Under the pieces are notes generated by a model. That model ran no database searches, was not told the DNA's origin, and saw only the letters and a list, made by a program, of their open reading frames with translations. Shown here one piece after another: positions 35,644 to 44,035 of a stretch of DNA of 64,000 nt; position 1 is the stretch's first letter; each line of letters starts with the position of its first letter. This DNA is from Nocardioides nematodiphilus (GTDB lineage: Bacteria; Actinomycetota; Actinomycetes; Propionibacteriales; Nocardioidaceae), in NCBI RefSeq assembly GCF_020216525.1, contig NZ_JAIWOY010000002.1, forward strand, positions 527,223 to 591,222, written 5' to 3'. The position numbers were made by a program, and so were the translations under genes.

Positions 35644-35718
35644 TCAGGCGTTGGGGCGCTTGCCGTGGTTCGCGCCCTTCTTCTTACGAGCGCGGCGCTT
35701 GCGGCCGGTCTTGCCCAT
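35644..35718 (-). CDS. 50S ribosomal protein bL37
   Basis: 24 residues, starting MGKTGRKRRARKKKG and ending ANHGKRPNA. The basic body and invariant ANHGKRPNA tail are those of bL37, an actinobacterial large-subunit protein first seen in mycobacterial ribosome structures. CAGGAGGAC sits just before the ATG. It is downstream of sigR-rsrA on the same strand. Easily missed because of its size. Confidence 0.9.
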   Translation of the reverse strand: MGKTGRKRRARKKKGANHGKRPNA

Positions 35719-35800
35719 GGTGTCCTCCTGGATCGATACGTATCGCCCACGAGGGGCAGGGGCCAGTCTCTCAAATCCGCCTCGAGAGGGCGAATCTGGG

Positions 35801-36109
35801 TCAGTCGTGGGTGATCTCCACGCGGACCTGCTGCAGGCGGAGCATGATCTTGGCGCGCAGCTCGCCGGGTGCGACCTCCGAGCAGGAGCGTGCGACGACC
35901 TGCTTCACGGTGCGCTGGAGGTCGTACTTGGCCAGGCACGGGTTGCACGAGTCGAGGTGCTGGCGCACCGCCGAGCAGTCGGCCTCGTCGAGCTCGTTGT
36001 CGATGAAGTACACGATCTGCTCGAGGTAGTCGGCACACTCCGCCGAGGTCGGCTCATCGGCCCCGCCGTGGGCGTGCTCGCTGTGCCCGTTGTCCAGGGA
36101 GGCGCTCAT
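35801..36109 (-). CDS. rsrA: Redox-sensing ZAS anti-sigma factor (RsrA/RshA type)
   Basis: 102 residues. Zinc-associated anti-sigma motif H51-x3-C55-x2-C58 (QHLDSCNPC), plus Cys25 and Cys45. Oxidation is expected to form disulfides, expel zinc and release SigR. Start overlaps the sigR stop by 4 nt, so stoichiometric synthesis is coupled. This corresponds to RshA in mycobacteria. Confidence 0.92.
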   Translation of the reverse strand: MSASLDNGHSEHAHGGADEPTSAECADYLEQIVYFIDNELDEADCSAVRQHLDSCNPCLAKYDLQRTVKQVVARSCSEVAPGELRAKIMLRLQQVRVEITHD

Positions 36110-36717
36110 GCCACCGACTCCTTGACGTAGTCGGAGAGCAGGTCGCGCAGCTGGCGGCGACCGCGGTGCAGGCGGGACATCACGGTCCCGATCGGCGTCT
36201 CCATGATCTCGGCGATCTCCTTGTAGGCGAAGCCCTCGACATCCGCGAGGTAGACCGCGAGCCGGAACTCCTCGGGCAGACGCTGCAGCGCCTGCTTCAC
36301 CTGGGAGTCGGGAAGGTGCTCGAGCGCCTCGGTCTCGGCGGACTTGAGCCCGTGCGAGGTGTGCGACTCGGCGCGCGCGAGCTGCCAGTCCTCGACGTCC
36401 TCGGACATCGACTGCTGGGGCTGGCGCTGCTTCTTGCGGTAGTTGTTGATGAAGGTGTTGGTGAGGATCCGGTACAGCCAGGCCTTCAGGTTGGTGCCAG
36501 GCTTGAACTGGTGGAAGGACGAGTACGCCTTGGCGAACGTCTCCTGCACCAGGTCCTCGGCATCGGCCGGGTTGCGGGTCATCCGCATCGCCGCGGAATA
36601 GAGCTGGTCGAGGAACGGCAGCGCGTCCGTCTCGAACCGCAGAGCGCGCTCTGCATCCGTCTCGGTCGCCGGGTCCACGGCGAGCGAGGCGGTCAGGTCA
36701 TCGAAGGTGTCAGACAT
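36106..36717 (-). CDS. sigR: ECF sigma factor SigR/SigH (disulfide stress)
   Basis: 203 residues from [12 protein letters not shown]. Region 2 ([43 protein letters not shown]) and region 4 with [25 protein letters not shown]. Directs thioredoxin and other thiol-redox genes. A consensus SigR promoter lies upstream. The frame is open to ATGs at 36789 and 36798, which could yield a 24-27 residue longer isoform like SigR-prime in Streptomyces; the shorter start was chosen because the promoter's expected start site would not include the outermost ATG. Confidence 0.93.
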   Translation of the reverse strand: MSDTFDDLTASLAVDPATETDAERALRFETDALPFLDQLYSAAMRMTRNPADAEDLVQETFAKAYSSFHQFKPGTNLKAWLYRILTNTFINNYRKKQRQPQQSMSEDVEDWQLARAESHTSHGLKSAETEALEHLPDSQVKQALQRLPEEFRLAVYLADVEGFAYKEIAEIMETPIGTVMSRLHRGRRQLRDLLSDYVKESVA

Positions 36718-36798
36718 CGATGCCAAGAGTACGCGGCCATCATCAGCCGCGGTGGCGGATGTCGAGGGACGGTCGAGGCAGGCGATCATGTCCAGCAC

Positions 36799-36825
36799 AA
36801 CAGCGCGCCCTCGTGGCTCATTCCC
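36799..36825 (-). promoter_or_regulatory. SigR-dependent autoregulatory promoter
   Basis: On the minus strand GGGAAT (-35) is followed by exactly 18 bp (counted from GGAAT) and then GTT (-10), the SigR consensus GGAAT-N18-GTT. The expected start point is near 36790, giving a leader of about 70 nt to the sigR start at 36717. Confidence 0.8.
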
Positions 36826-36840
36826 CGCGCTCCGGGCGGG

Positions 36841-37497
36841 TCAGGCGCGGGTCCCGACGACCTCGCGGATCAGCCACTCCAGCGTCGACTCGACCAGGAT
36901 CGCGTTGGCCTCCTCCTGGTCCAGCGGCCCCGTCTTCCCGACCCGCAGCGAGTGGTCCGCGGCGGGCACCACGACCAGGTCGATCGCGCCTGCCTGGCCG
37001 GGGAACTCGTCGGGTCGGCCCATCGGGTCACGCTCCCCCTGGATGACGAGCGTCGGCACTCCTGCGCCCAGCAGCTCCGCGACCCGGCTCTTCTCCGGCT
37101 TGCCCGGCGGATGCAGGGGGAAGGCCAGCGCGAGGCAGCCGACAGCACCGAGACTCGTCGCCGTACGGGCCGCGGAGCGGGCACCGGCCGAGCGGCCGCC
37201 GACGATCAGAGGGCTCGTGACGGCGAGGGCCTCGGCTGCGGCGGTGAGGCCCACGTCGAGGGTGGCCGGCGCGGAGGCGACGGGCCGGCCGGCGACACGC
37301 CACGGCTGCTCGAAGAGCGCGACGCTGATGCCCTCTGCGGGCAGCGCGCTGGCCAGCGCCTGGAGGTCGTGGGTCTCGATGCCGTTGCCGGCGCCGTGGC
37401 TCAGCAGGACCGTGGCGATGGGCGCCTCGGCCGCGTGGACCTCGAGCCTCCCGTCGCCGTACATGGTGGTGATCGTGGTGATCTGTGGGGTGCTCAC
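36841..37497 (-). CDS. Alpha/beta hydrolase (KANL3/Tex30-like)
   Basis: 218 residues. Oxyanion segment LSHGAGNGIE, nucleophile elbow GGRSAGARSA, and late DxxG-type GERDPMGRP and PAADHSLR (Asp and His). Matches the small hydrolase family annotated dienelactone-hydrolase or KANL3/Tex30-like. The GTG start overlaps the SRAP stop by 4 nt (GTGA), so the two are coupled. Substrate unknown. Confidence 0.85.
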   Translation of the reverse strand: MSTPQITTITTMYGDGRLEVHAAEAPIATVLLSHGAGNGIETHDLQALASALPAEGISVALFEQPWRVAGRPVASAPATLDVGLTAAAEALAVTSPLIVGGRSAGARSAARTATSLGAVGCLALAFPLHPPGKPEKSRVAELLGAGVPTLVIQGERDPMGRPDEFPGQAGAIDLVVVPAADHSLRVGKTGPLDQEEANAILVESTLEWLIREVVGTRA

Positions 37498-38249
37498 AGC
37501 AACGACTCCTCGATGGCGGGGGTGAGGGGCAGCGGCTCGATCAGCTCGGGGCCGTTGTTGCGGACGTTGCTTACCAGGGCGCTGACCGGGTAGGCCTCGA
37601 GGCGACCGGGGGCGGCCGGCTCGAGCAGGGTGAGCGCAGCCGGGTGGGTGGGGTCGAGCCAGTCGTCCCAGCGGTCCGGCTCCACCATCAGCGGCATCCG
37701 GTCGTGGATCCGGCCGAGGTCGTCCTCGGCGGTGGTGGTGATGACGGTGCAGGTCCAGCGCCATGCGCCGGGCGCCTCCGCGTCCTCGATCGAGCGGTCG
37801 CGCCAGATCTCGTAGAGCCCGGCCATCGCGAGCACGCCGCCGTCGCGCGGGCGGATGAAGAACGGCTGCTTGACCGGCTTGCCCTTCGCGGTCGTCTGCG
37901 AGGTGGCGTACCACTCGTAGTAGCCGTCCGCGGGCACGATGCAGCGCCGCGAGGCGAACGCCTTGCGGAAGGACGGCTTCTCCGCGACCGTCTCCATCCG
38001 AGCGTTGATCATCCGGCTGCCGATGCTCGCGTCCTTCGCCCAGGACGGCACCAGACCCCAGTGCACCGCGCGCAGCTGGCGCTGCTGCGGTCGGTCCGGC
38101 TTGGCCGGCCGCTCGAGGACGGCGTAGACCTCGTCGGTCGGAGCCACGTTGTACGAGGCGGGCAGGGGCGCGGCGAGATAGGTCTCGTCGACACCGAACT
38201 CATCGGCGAGGTCGAGTGGGTCCCTGCTGGACGCGTAGCGGCCGCACAT
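37494..38249 (-). CDS. SRAP protein (HMCES/YedK), abasic-site DNA-protein crosslinker
   Basis: 251 residues. Starts MCGRYA with catalytic Cys2, which becomes the thiazolidine crosslink at abasic sites in single-stranded DNA. Other conserved residues: Asn34 (SYNVAPT), the RMINARMET segment, GYYEW with the catalytic Glu, and the IHDRMPLMV His. Initiator Met must be removed. Its neighbour is the coupled hydrolase above. Confidence 0.95.
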   Translation of the reverse strand: MCGRYASSRDPLDLADEFGVDETYLAAPLPASYNVAPTDEVYAVLERPAKPDRPQQRQLRAVHWGLVPSWAKDASIGSRMINARMETVAEKPSFRKAFASRRCIVPADGYYEWYATSQTTAKGKPVKQPFFIRPRDGGVLAMAGLYEIWRDRSIEDAEAPGAWRWTCTVITTTAEDDLGRIHDRMPLMVEPDRWDDWLDPTHPAALTLLEPAAPGRLEAYPVSALVSNVRNNGPELIEPLPLTPAIEESLL

Positions 38250-38278
38250 GGGGCCACAGTAGTGCGGACCCCGGCGCG

Positions 38279-39010
38279 TCAGGCGCGGGCGAGCTCGTCG
38301 AGCAGCGAGACCGCTGAGGCGTCGGAGCCGGGCAGGCCCTCGATCCAGACGCGGGAGGCCTCCGGCACGACCATCCGCCGCAGCAGGGAGACCCGGTCCG
38401 CGAGGCGCTCGTTGCGCGGCGCGACCACGACCACCTTGGTGGTGCCGATCTGGCCGATGGTCTCGCTGCCGGCGAAGACCGTACGGGCGGCGTCGCCGAG
38501 CAGCGCGAGGCGTCGTGCCACCGAGACCGGGTCCCGGACGTCGGCCGCGTGCCCCACGTCGGTGACGACCAGGGCATGGCTGCGGCTGACGCTGCTGGCC
38601 CCGATGGAGTCGGCGACGGCGTTGCGGTAGAGCTCAGCGATGCGTTCGCGGATGTGCGCGTGGGTGGAGAGACCGGTCAGGGGGTCGGCGCAGGAGAGGC
38701 CGTGCAGGTAGCCCAGCACGGACTCGCTCCAGGCCAGCGAGAGCGCGTGCGACTCGTCGAACACCGGGTCGCGGCCCACGACGAGCTGGGTGGTGGCGCG
38801 CAGTCCTTCCAGGCTCTCCCCGAGAGAGGCGCCCTGCTCCGCTTGCCTGCGACCCACCACCCAGCACGCCTCCATGGACGAGGTCCCAGCAGCCAGTGCC
38901 TCCCCTACCGCCTCGAACTGCGGGGCGAGCGCGCTCCGCAGGTCGTCGGTCAGCTCTGCACCGCTCTGCTGGTGCTCACGGCGTGTCCGCTGGCGGGCGA
39001 AGATCCCCAC
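38279..39010 (-). CDS. Degenerate GGDEF-like protein
   Basis: 243 residues from a GTG preceded by GGGAGG. The first 110 residues are helical; SCADPLTGLSTHAHIRERIAELY matches the opening of a GGDEF domain (DPLTGL-R), followed by HALVVTDVG in place of the metal strand. The GGDEF signature itself is absent, so no cyclase activity is expected. Probably a regulatory or structural relative. Divergent from the ECF fusion gene, with about 220 bp between the starts. Confidence 0.6.
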   Translation of the reverse strand: MGIFARQRTRREHQQSGAELTDDLRSALAPQFEAVGEALAAGTSSMEACWVVGRRQAEQGASLGESLEGLRATTQLVVGRDPVFDESHALSLAWSESVLGYLHGLSCADPLTGLSTHAHIRERIAELYRNAVADSIGASSVSRSHALVVTDVGHAADVRDPVSVARRLALLGDAARTVFAGSETIGQIGTTKVVVVAPRNERLADRVSLLRRMVVPEASRVWIEGLPGSDASAVSLLDELARA

Positions 39011-39229
39011 GTGAGCCTCCCTTGTCCATTCAGCTGTGCGGCGCCGCTGCGCCGTACGATGATGGGACGCGGACCCGACGCGGTCATGACGCGGTTCGGA
39101 GACTTTTTCAGGACTTTTTCGATCCTTGTTCGTTGACCGTGCCGCCGGCAGCAAGGCAGATCTGGGACGGGGGGATGACGGAATTGCGTCGATCGCGTCA
39201 TGACGCGCGTCCGGCGACGTCAAGGTGTT

Positions 39230-41710
39230 GTGAGTGATGTGCACCAGGGTCAGCCCTCCGGGCTCGTGCCCCTCGATGAGCCCGGCGACGCCGAGCTGAT
39301 CTCCGCCGTGCGCGGCGGCGATCTCGACTCGTACGGCCTGCTCTTCGCGCGACACGTCGACTCCGCCCGACGCCTGGCCCGGCAGCTGGTCTCGGCCGGC
39401 GACGTCGACGACCTGGTCTCGGACGCGTTCGCCAAGGTGCTCTCGGCGCTGCAGAAGGGCGGCGGCCCCGACCTGGCGTTCCGCGCCTACCTGCTGACCT
39501 CGCTGCGACGCCTCCACGTGGACAAGATGCGTGCCGGCGCACGCCTCACCACGACCGACGACATGACCGCATACGACCCGGGGATCGCCTTCGAGGACAC
39601 CGCGATCTCGGGCTTCGACAACGCCGCGGCTGCCAAGGCGTTCGCGTCGCTGCCGGAGCGCTGGCAGCAGGTGCTGTGGCACACCGAGGTCGAGGGCCAG
39701 AAGCCGGCCGAGGTGGCGCCGCTGCTCGGCATCAGCGCCAACTCCGTCTCCGCCCTCGCCTACCGGGCCCGCGAGGGCCTGCGCCAGGCCTTCATCTCGA
39801 TGCACGCCCAGGACGCGGCCGTCGACGCCTGCGCCACGGCCCGCGCCAACCTCGGCGCGTACCTGCGCGGCGGGATCTCGCGCCGCGACGGCGCCAAGGT
39901 CGAGGAGCACCTCGGCGGCTGCCGTGAGTGCAGCGCGATCTATCTCGAGCTCACCGAGGTCAACAACGACCTCGGCGCCGTGCTCGCGCCGATGCTGCTC
40001 GGCAGCGCCGGTGCCGGCTACCTCGCCGCCGCACACGTCGGCGCGATCGCCGCGACCAAGGGCGGCGTGCTGCTCTTCCTCGACCGTGGCAAGGACTGGG
40101 TGCTGCACAACCCTGTTGGCCGGGTCGCGGCCGGAGCCACGGGTGTGGTGGCCGCGGCCGCTGTCGTCGCGGCCGCCGCTCTCTCGTACGGCGGCTCGTC
40201 CCCGCAGGCCGCCCCGACCACGCGGCCACCGGCCTCCTCACCCAGCACCGCGCCCGCGACCCAGGCGCCGGCCCCGCCGCCCTCGAAGACCGCCACGCAG
40301 TCGGCGGGCCGGCCGCCCGCGACCGCGACGGCGACCACGCCTCCGGTCGCTCCGGCGACCACCGCGGCGACCGCCCTGGCGCCGCCGAGCGCCCCGCGCT
40401 CCGGGCTGGAGATCAGGACGCCGCTCCGACCGGTGGTCGCGCGGTCCTCCACCTCGCCCGTCACGATCGACCTGACCAAGGGCGCGGTCGCCCCGAACGG
40501 CTACCCGATCAGGATCAGGTCGGCCTCGGTGACCAGGCCGTCCCACGGCACCGTCGTCATCGACCGTGCGGCGGCCCGGGTGCCGGCCGGCCGCACGCTC
40601 GCCCCGTTCGCCGCCCGTACGGTCACGCCCAGCGCCGCCCCGCACACCACCGTCACCTACACCCCGGACGCGGGCTGGCGCGGCACGGACACGATCACCT
40701 ACGTCCTCACCGACGGCCACGGCGGCACCGCCCGCGGCAGCGTCGAGGTCCGCACGCCCAACACCCCTCCGGTCGCCGGCGACGACAGCGCCCGGGCGAG
40801 CAACGGATGGCTGACCACCGCCGCACCGATCTCGATCGACGTGCTCGCCAACGACAGCGACGCCAACCACGACGCGCTGGCGATCAAGGCGGTGACGAAG
40901 CCCGAGCGCGGCCGCGCGACCATCGTCGGCGGCACCATCCACTACACCCCACCGGTGGGGTCCGACGCTGCCAGTGACACGTTCGGCTACACCGTCCGCG
41001 ACGGCCACGGCGGCACCGCCCACGCGACCGTCACCGTCCACCTCGGCGCGCTGCCCGACCGCGCACCGGTGGCGGGATCGTTCACGGCGAGCACCGCGTA
41101 CGGGTCCCCGGTGACCGTCGCTCTCAGCGCCCACGCCTCCGACCCGGACGGCGATCTCCTGAGCTACACGATCGGCGACGCCCCGGCACACGGGACGGTG
41201 GTGATCGCACCCGACGGCGCCGCCACGTACACCCCGTCCGCCGGCTACTCCGGCCCGGACTCGTTCGGCTACACCGCCACCGACCCCGCCGGCGCCTCCG
41301 CGTCAGGCACGGTCGCGCTCACCGTCGACCCGCTCTCCTCCGACCTCGCCTTGATCTCGCATCCGATCACCGTCGGCGGGAGCTACGAGCACGTCCACCT
41401 CAGCGTCCGTGGCATTCCCGCCGACCACACTGCCTCGTTCCACATCCACATCACCGGCATCACGGGCTGGGCGGCCGGCCAGACCGATGCGCTGGGACCG
41501 GTCGCGTCGGGTTGCACGCTGCCCACCGCTCCCAGCGGCACGCTCGACCTGACCTGCACCGTCGATCGCGACGGCGAGCTTCTTCACCTCGACTTCGACG
41601 TCAGCGATCCGTGGAGCGTCGATGCCTCACTGACGCCGCAGGGCTTCGTCGACAGCACCGGCGGCGACACCACCTTCCACCGCGCGACCGGCGACACGCT
41701 GGGGTCCTAG
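39230..41710 (+). CDS. Membrane-tethered ECF sigma factor fused to ZAS-like and surface repeat domains
   Basis: 826 residues from GTG 39230 (AAGG upstream; in-frame ATG 39200 is an alternative). Order: ECF sigma region 2 (about 20-95, VDDLVSDAFAKVLSAL) and region 4 (about 125-180, EVAPLLGISANSVSALAYRARE), zinc-finger-type anti-sigma motif HLGGCREC (His227, Cys231, Cys234), hydrophobic stretches about 245-280 and 300-322, Pro/Ala/Thr-rich linker (about 325-395), then at least three Big/cadherin-like repeats (about 415-705; YTPDAGWRGTDTITYVLTDG, VLANDSDANHDAL, YTPSAGYSGPDSFGYT) and a C-terminal beta domain. The sigma part would be cytoplasmic and the repeats outside. Fused ECFs with membrane anchors are known, but the repeat cargo is unusual. 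Target promoters unknown. Confidence 0.85.
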   Translation: MSDVHQGQPSGLVPLDEPGDAELISAVRGGDLDSYGLLFARHVDSARRLARQLVSAGDVDDLVSDAFAKVLSALQKGGGPDLAFRAYLLTSLRRLHVDKMRAGARLTTTDDMTAYDPGIAFEDTAISGFDNAAAAKAFASLPERWQQVLWHTEVEGQKPAEVAPLLGISANSVSALAYRAREGLRQAFISMHAQDAAVDACATARANLGAYLRGGISRRDGAKVEEHLGGCRECSAIYLELTEVNNDLGAVLAPMLLGSAGAGYLAAAHVGAIAATKGGVLLFLDRGKDWVLHNPVGRVAAGATGVVAAAAVVAAAALSYGGSSPQAAPTTRPPASSPSTAPATQAPAPPPSKTATQSAGRPPATATATTPPVAPATTAATALAPPSAPRSGLEIRTPLRPVVARSSTSPVTIDLTKGAVAPNGYPIRIRSASVTRPSHGTVVIDRAAARVPAGRTLAPFAARTVTPSAAPHTTVTYTPDAGWRGTDTITYVLTDGHGGTARGSVEVRTPNTPPVAGDDSARASNGWLTTAAPISIDVLANDSDANHDALAIKAVTKPERGRATIVGGTIHYTPPVGSDAASDTFGYTVRDGHGGTAHATVTVHLGALPDRAPVAGSFTASTAYGSPVTVALSAHASDPDGDLLSYTIGDAPAHGTVVIAPDGAATYTPSAGYSGPDSFGYTATDPAGASASGTVALTVDPLSSDLALISHPITVGGSYEHVHLSVRGIPADHTASFHIHITGITGWAAGQTDALGPVASGCTLPTAPSGTLDLTCTVDRDGELLHLDFDVSDPWSVDASLTPQGFVDSTGGDTTFHRATGDTLGS

Positions 41711-41755
41711 AGGTCTGGGCGCATGCGCCGCGCGAAGCGGGGTAACCGGCCCTGC

Positions 41756-42688
41756 ATGAGCCTGAGCCGAACCATCGCGCGTCCCCTGCTGGCCTCGATC
41801 TTCCTGGTCGGTCCCATCTCCACGCTGCGCAACTCGTCCGGCGCAGCCAAGAAGGCGGAGCCGGTCACCGACCCGCTCGTCCGTTTCCTTCAGCGCGCCG
41901 GCGTGCCGATCACGCACGACCCGGAGAAGCTGGTGAAGATCAACGCCGGCGTGCAGCTCGCCGCCGGCCTGTGCCTGGCGACCGGTCGGCTGCCGCGGCT
42001 CTCGGCAGCCGTGCTCGCCACCTCGCTGGTGCCGACCACGGTCGCAGCGCACGACTTCTGGAACGAGACCGACCCGGAGGTCCGCAAGCAGCAGCAGATC
42101 CAGCTCGCCAAGAACGTCTCCCTGCTGGGCGGTCTGCTGATCGCCGCCGGTGACACCGACGGCAAGCCGGGCGTCGCATGGCTGGCCAAGCACGCCGTCA
42201 GCGACGTACGCCGCGACCTGGGGCACGCCGCCCACACCGCCAAGCTCGAGAGCAAGGTGGTGGCCCTGGAGGCCGACCGCGGCACGGCCGCCGTCGGCGC
42301 AACCGTCGGCACGGCACTGCTCGCCGCCGGCAAGCACGCCAAGGAGGTCGCCCAGGAGAAGGGCCCGGTCGTCGCAGCCGCGGCCCGTGAGCACGCTGGC
42401 GTGCTCGCCGCGAGCGCCACGGCTGCCGCGCAGGAGGCCCGTGCCGAGGCCGCGCCGGTCATCGAGGACCTGCGCAAGGAGGCCCGCAAGAAGGCGAAGA
42501 GGGCTCGCAAGCAGGCCGCGCCGATGATCAAGGACCTGCGCAAGGACGCCCAGAAGAGGGCCAAGAAGGCCCGCAAGCACGCCAAGAAGCAGGCGCCCGC
42601 GATCGCTGCGGCCGCTCGCGACCAGGCCGCAGCAGCTCGCGCGCAGGCGATGGCGGTCGGCGAGCTGGCCAAGGCGAAGCTCGTCTGA
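41756..42688 (+). CDS. DoxX-like membrane protein with Lys/Ala-rich tail
   Basis: 310 residues. The N-terminal 135 residues contain DoxX-type membrane helices (RPLLASIFLVGPI, INAGVQLAAGLCLATG). The remainder is Ala/Lys/Arg-rich and helical, with a repeated module: APVIEDLRKEARKKAKRARK and APMIKDLRKDAQKRAKKARK. The tail resembles histone H1-like or nucleic-acid-binding basic segments. Start: ATG 41756; an in-frame ATG at 41723 would add 11 basic residues. No obvious ribosome-binding site. Follows the ECF fusion gene by 45 bp. Confidence 0.75.
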   Translation: MSLSRTIARPLLASIFLVGPISTLRNSSGAAKKAEPVTDPLVRFLQRAGVPITHDPEKLVKINAGVQLAAGLCLATGRLPRLSAAVLATSLVPTTVAAHDFWNETDPEVRKQQQIQLAKNVSLLGGLLIAAGDTDGKPGVAWLAKHAVSDVRRDLGHAAHTAKLESKVVALEADRGTAAVGATVGTALLAAGKHAKEVAQEKGPVVAAAAREHAGVLAASATAAAQEARAEAAPVIEDLRKEARKKAKRARKQAAPMIKDLRKDAQKRAKKARKHAKKQAPAIAAAARDQAAAARAQAMAVGELAKAKLV

Positions 42689-42736
42689 GTCCCAGCAGAA
42701 GCACGACGCGGGGCCGGGCCTCGGTAGGCTGCGGTC

Positions 42737-44035
42737 GTGACGCAGTCCCCGATCGCCGACCCTTGGCCCGCCCCGCGCGTGAGCGCGCCGATCGACGCGA
42801 CGCTCTCGCTGCCCGGCAGCAAGTCGCTGATGAACCGCGCCCTCGTGCTGGCCGCGATCGCTGACGGACCTTCCGTCGTACGTCGGGCGCTGCGCTCGCG
42901 CGACTCCTCGCTCATGGCCGGGGCCCTGACAGCGCTCGGCACCCAGATCGACACCAGCGGCGAGGACTGGTCGGTCACCCCGGCCACCTTCGACCAGGAC
43001 GGCGCCATCGACGTCGGCCTGGCCGGCACCGTGATGCGTTTCGTGCCGCCGGTCGCGGCGCTCAACAGCGGCAGGATCGCCTTCGACGGCGACGAGTACA
43101 TGCGCCAGCGCCCGATCGGCGAGGTGCTCAAGGCGCTGCGCGGCCTGGGCGTCGACGCCCAGGGCGACGCGCTCCCCTTCACCCTCGCCGGTGACGGCTC
43201 CGTGCCCGGCGGCGTGGTCACGATCGACGCCTCCGGCTCGAGCCAGTTCGTCAGCGCGCTCCTCCTGGCCGGCGCCCGCTATGACGCCGGCGTCGAGATC
43301 CGCCACGAGGGCGAGCCGGTGCCCTCGCTGCCCCACATCGAGATGACGGTGTCGATGCTGCGCGAGCACGGCGTCCAGGTCGACGACGCTCAGCCCGACC
43401 GCTGGGTGGTCGCGCCCGGCCCGGTCAAGGCGCTCGATCGCACCATCGAGCCCGATCTGTCCAACGCCGCGCCGTTCCTCGCGCTGGCCGCGATCTCCGG
43501 CGGACGGGTGGTCGTGCGCGACTGGCCCGAGACCACCGACCAGCCCGGCGACGAGCTGCGCACGATCCTGACGCTGATGGGCTGCCACGTGGAGATGACC
43601 GACGCCGGCCTGGCCGTCTCCGGCCCCGGGAGCGGCGGCCTGCGCGGCCTCGAGATGGACCTGCGCGACGTCGGTGAGCTGACCCCGGCGATCGCGGCGC
43701 TGTGCGCGCTGGCGAGCACGCCGTCCCGGCTGACCGGTGTGGCCCACATCCGCGGTCACGAGACGGACCGGCTGACGGCCCTGGCCACCGAGCTCAACGC
43801 GCTCGGCGCCGACGTCGACGAGCTGCCCGACGGCCTCGTCATCCGCCCCGCTCCCCTGCACGGCGGTGTCTTCCACACCTACGCCGACCACCGGATGGCG
43901 CATGCCGGTGTGATCATCGGCGCCGCCGTCGACGGCATCCTGGTCGAGAACGTCGGCACCACCTCCAAGACGTTCACGGACTTCGCACCCTTCTGGTCGG
44001 CGCTCTTCGAGCCGACCACGACGCCGGGGGCCTGA
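42737..44035 (+). CDS. aroA: 3-phosphoshikimate 1-carboxyvinyltransferase (EPSP synthase)
   Basis: 432 residues, shikimate pathway. LPGSKSLMNRALVLAAIADG (about 24-43) binds shikimate-3-phosphate, GLAGTVMRFVPPVA (about 93-106) is the PEP-site motif (usually NAGTAMRP), and the C-terminal HRMAHAGVIIG carries conserved residues. The Pro of the usual motif is replaced by Phe, as in many actinobacterial AroAs. GTG start. rsgA begins immediately after its stop. Confidence 0.95.
   Translation: MTQSPIADPWPAPRVSAPIDATLSLPGSKSLMNRALVLAAIADGPSVVRRALRSRDSSLMAGALTALGTQIDTSGEDWSVTPATFDQDGAIDVGLAGTVMRFVPPVAALNSGRIAFDGDEYMRQRPIGEVLKALRGLGVDAQGDALPFTLAGDGSVPGGVVTIDASGSSQFVSALLLAGARYDAGVEIRHEGEPVPSLPHIEMTVSMLREHGVQVDDAQPDRWVVAPGPVKALDRTIEPDLSNAAPFLALAAISGGRVVVRDWPETTDQPGDELRTILTLMGCHVEMTDAGLAVSGPGSGGLRGLEMDLRDVGELTPAIAALCALASTPSRLTGVAHIRGHETDRLTALATELNALGADVDELPDGLVIRPAPLHGGVFHTYADHRMAHAGVIIGAAVDGILVENVGTTSKTFTDFAPFWSALFEPTTTPGA

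Noticed and set aside
36841..37914. Longer start for the alpha/beta hydrolase
   Set aside because: The open frame extends on the antisense of SRAP, but the GTGA overlap at 37497 gives a normal start and length.
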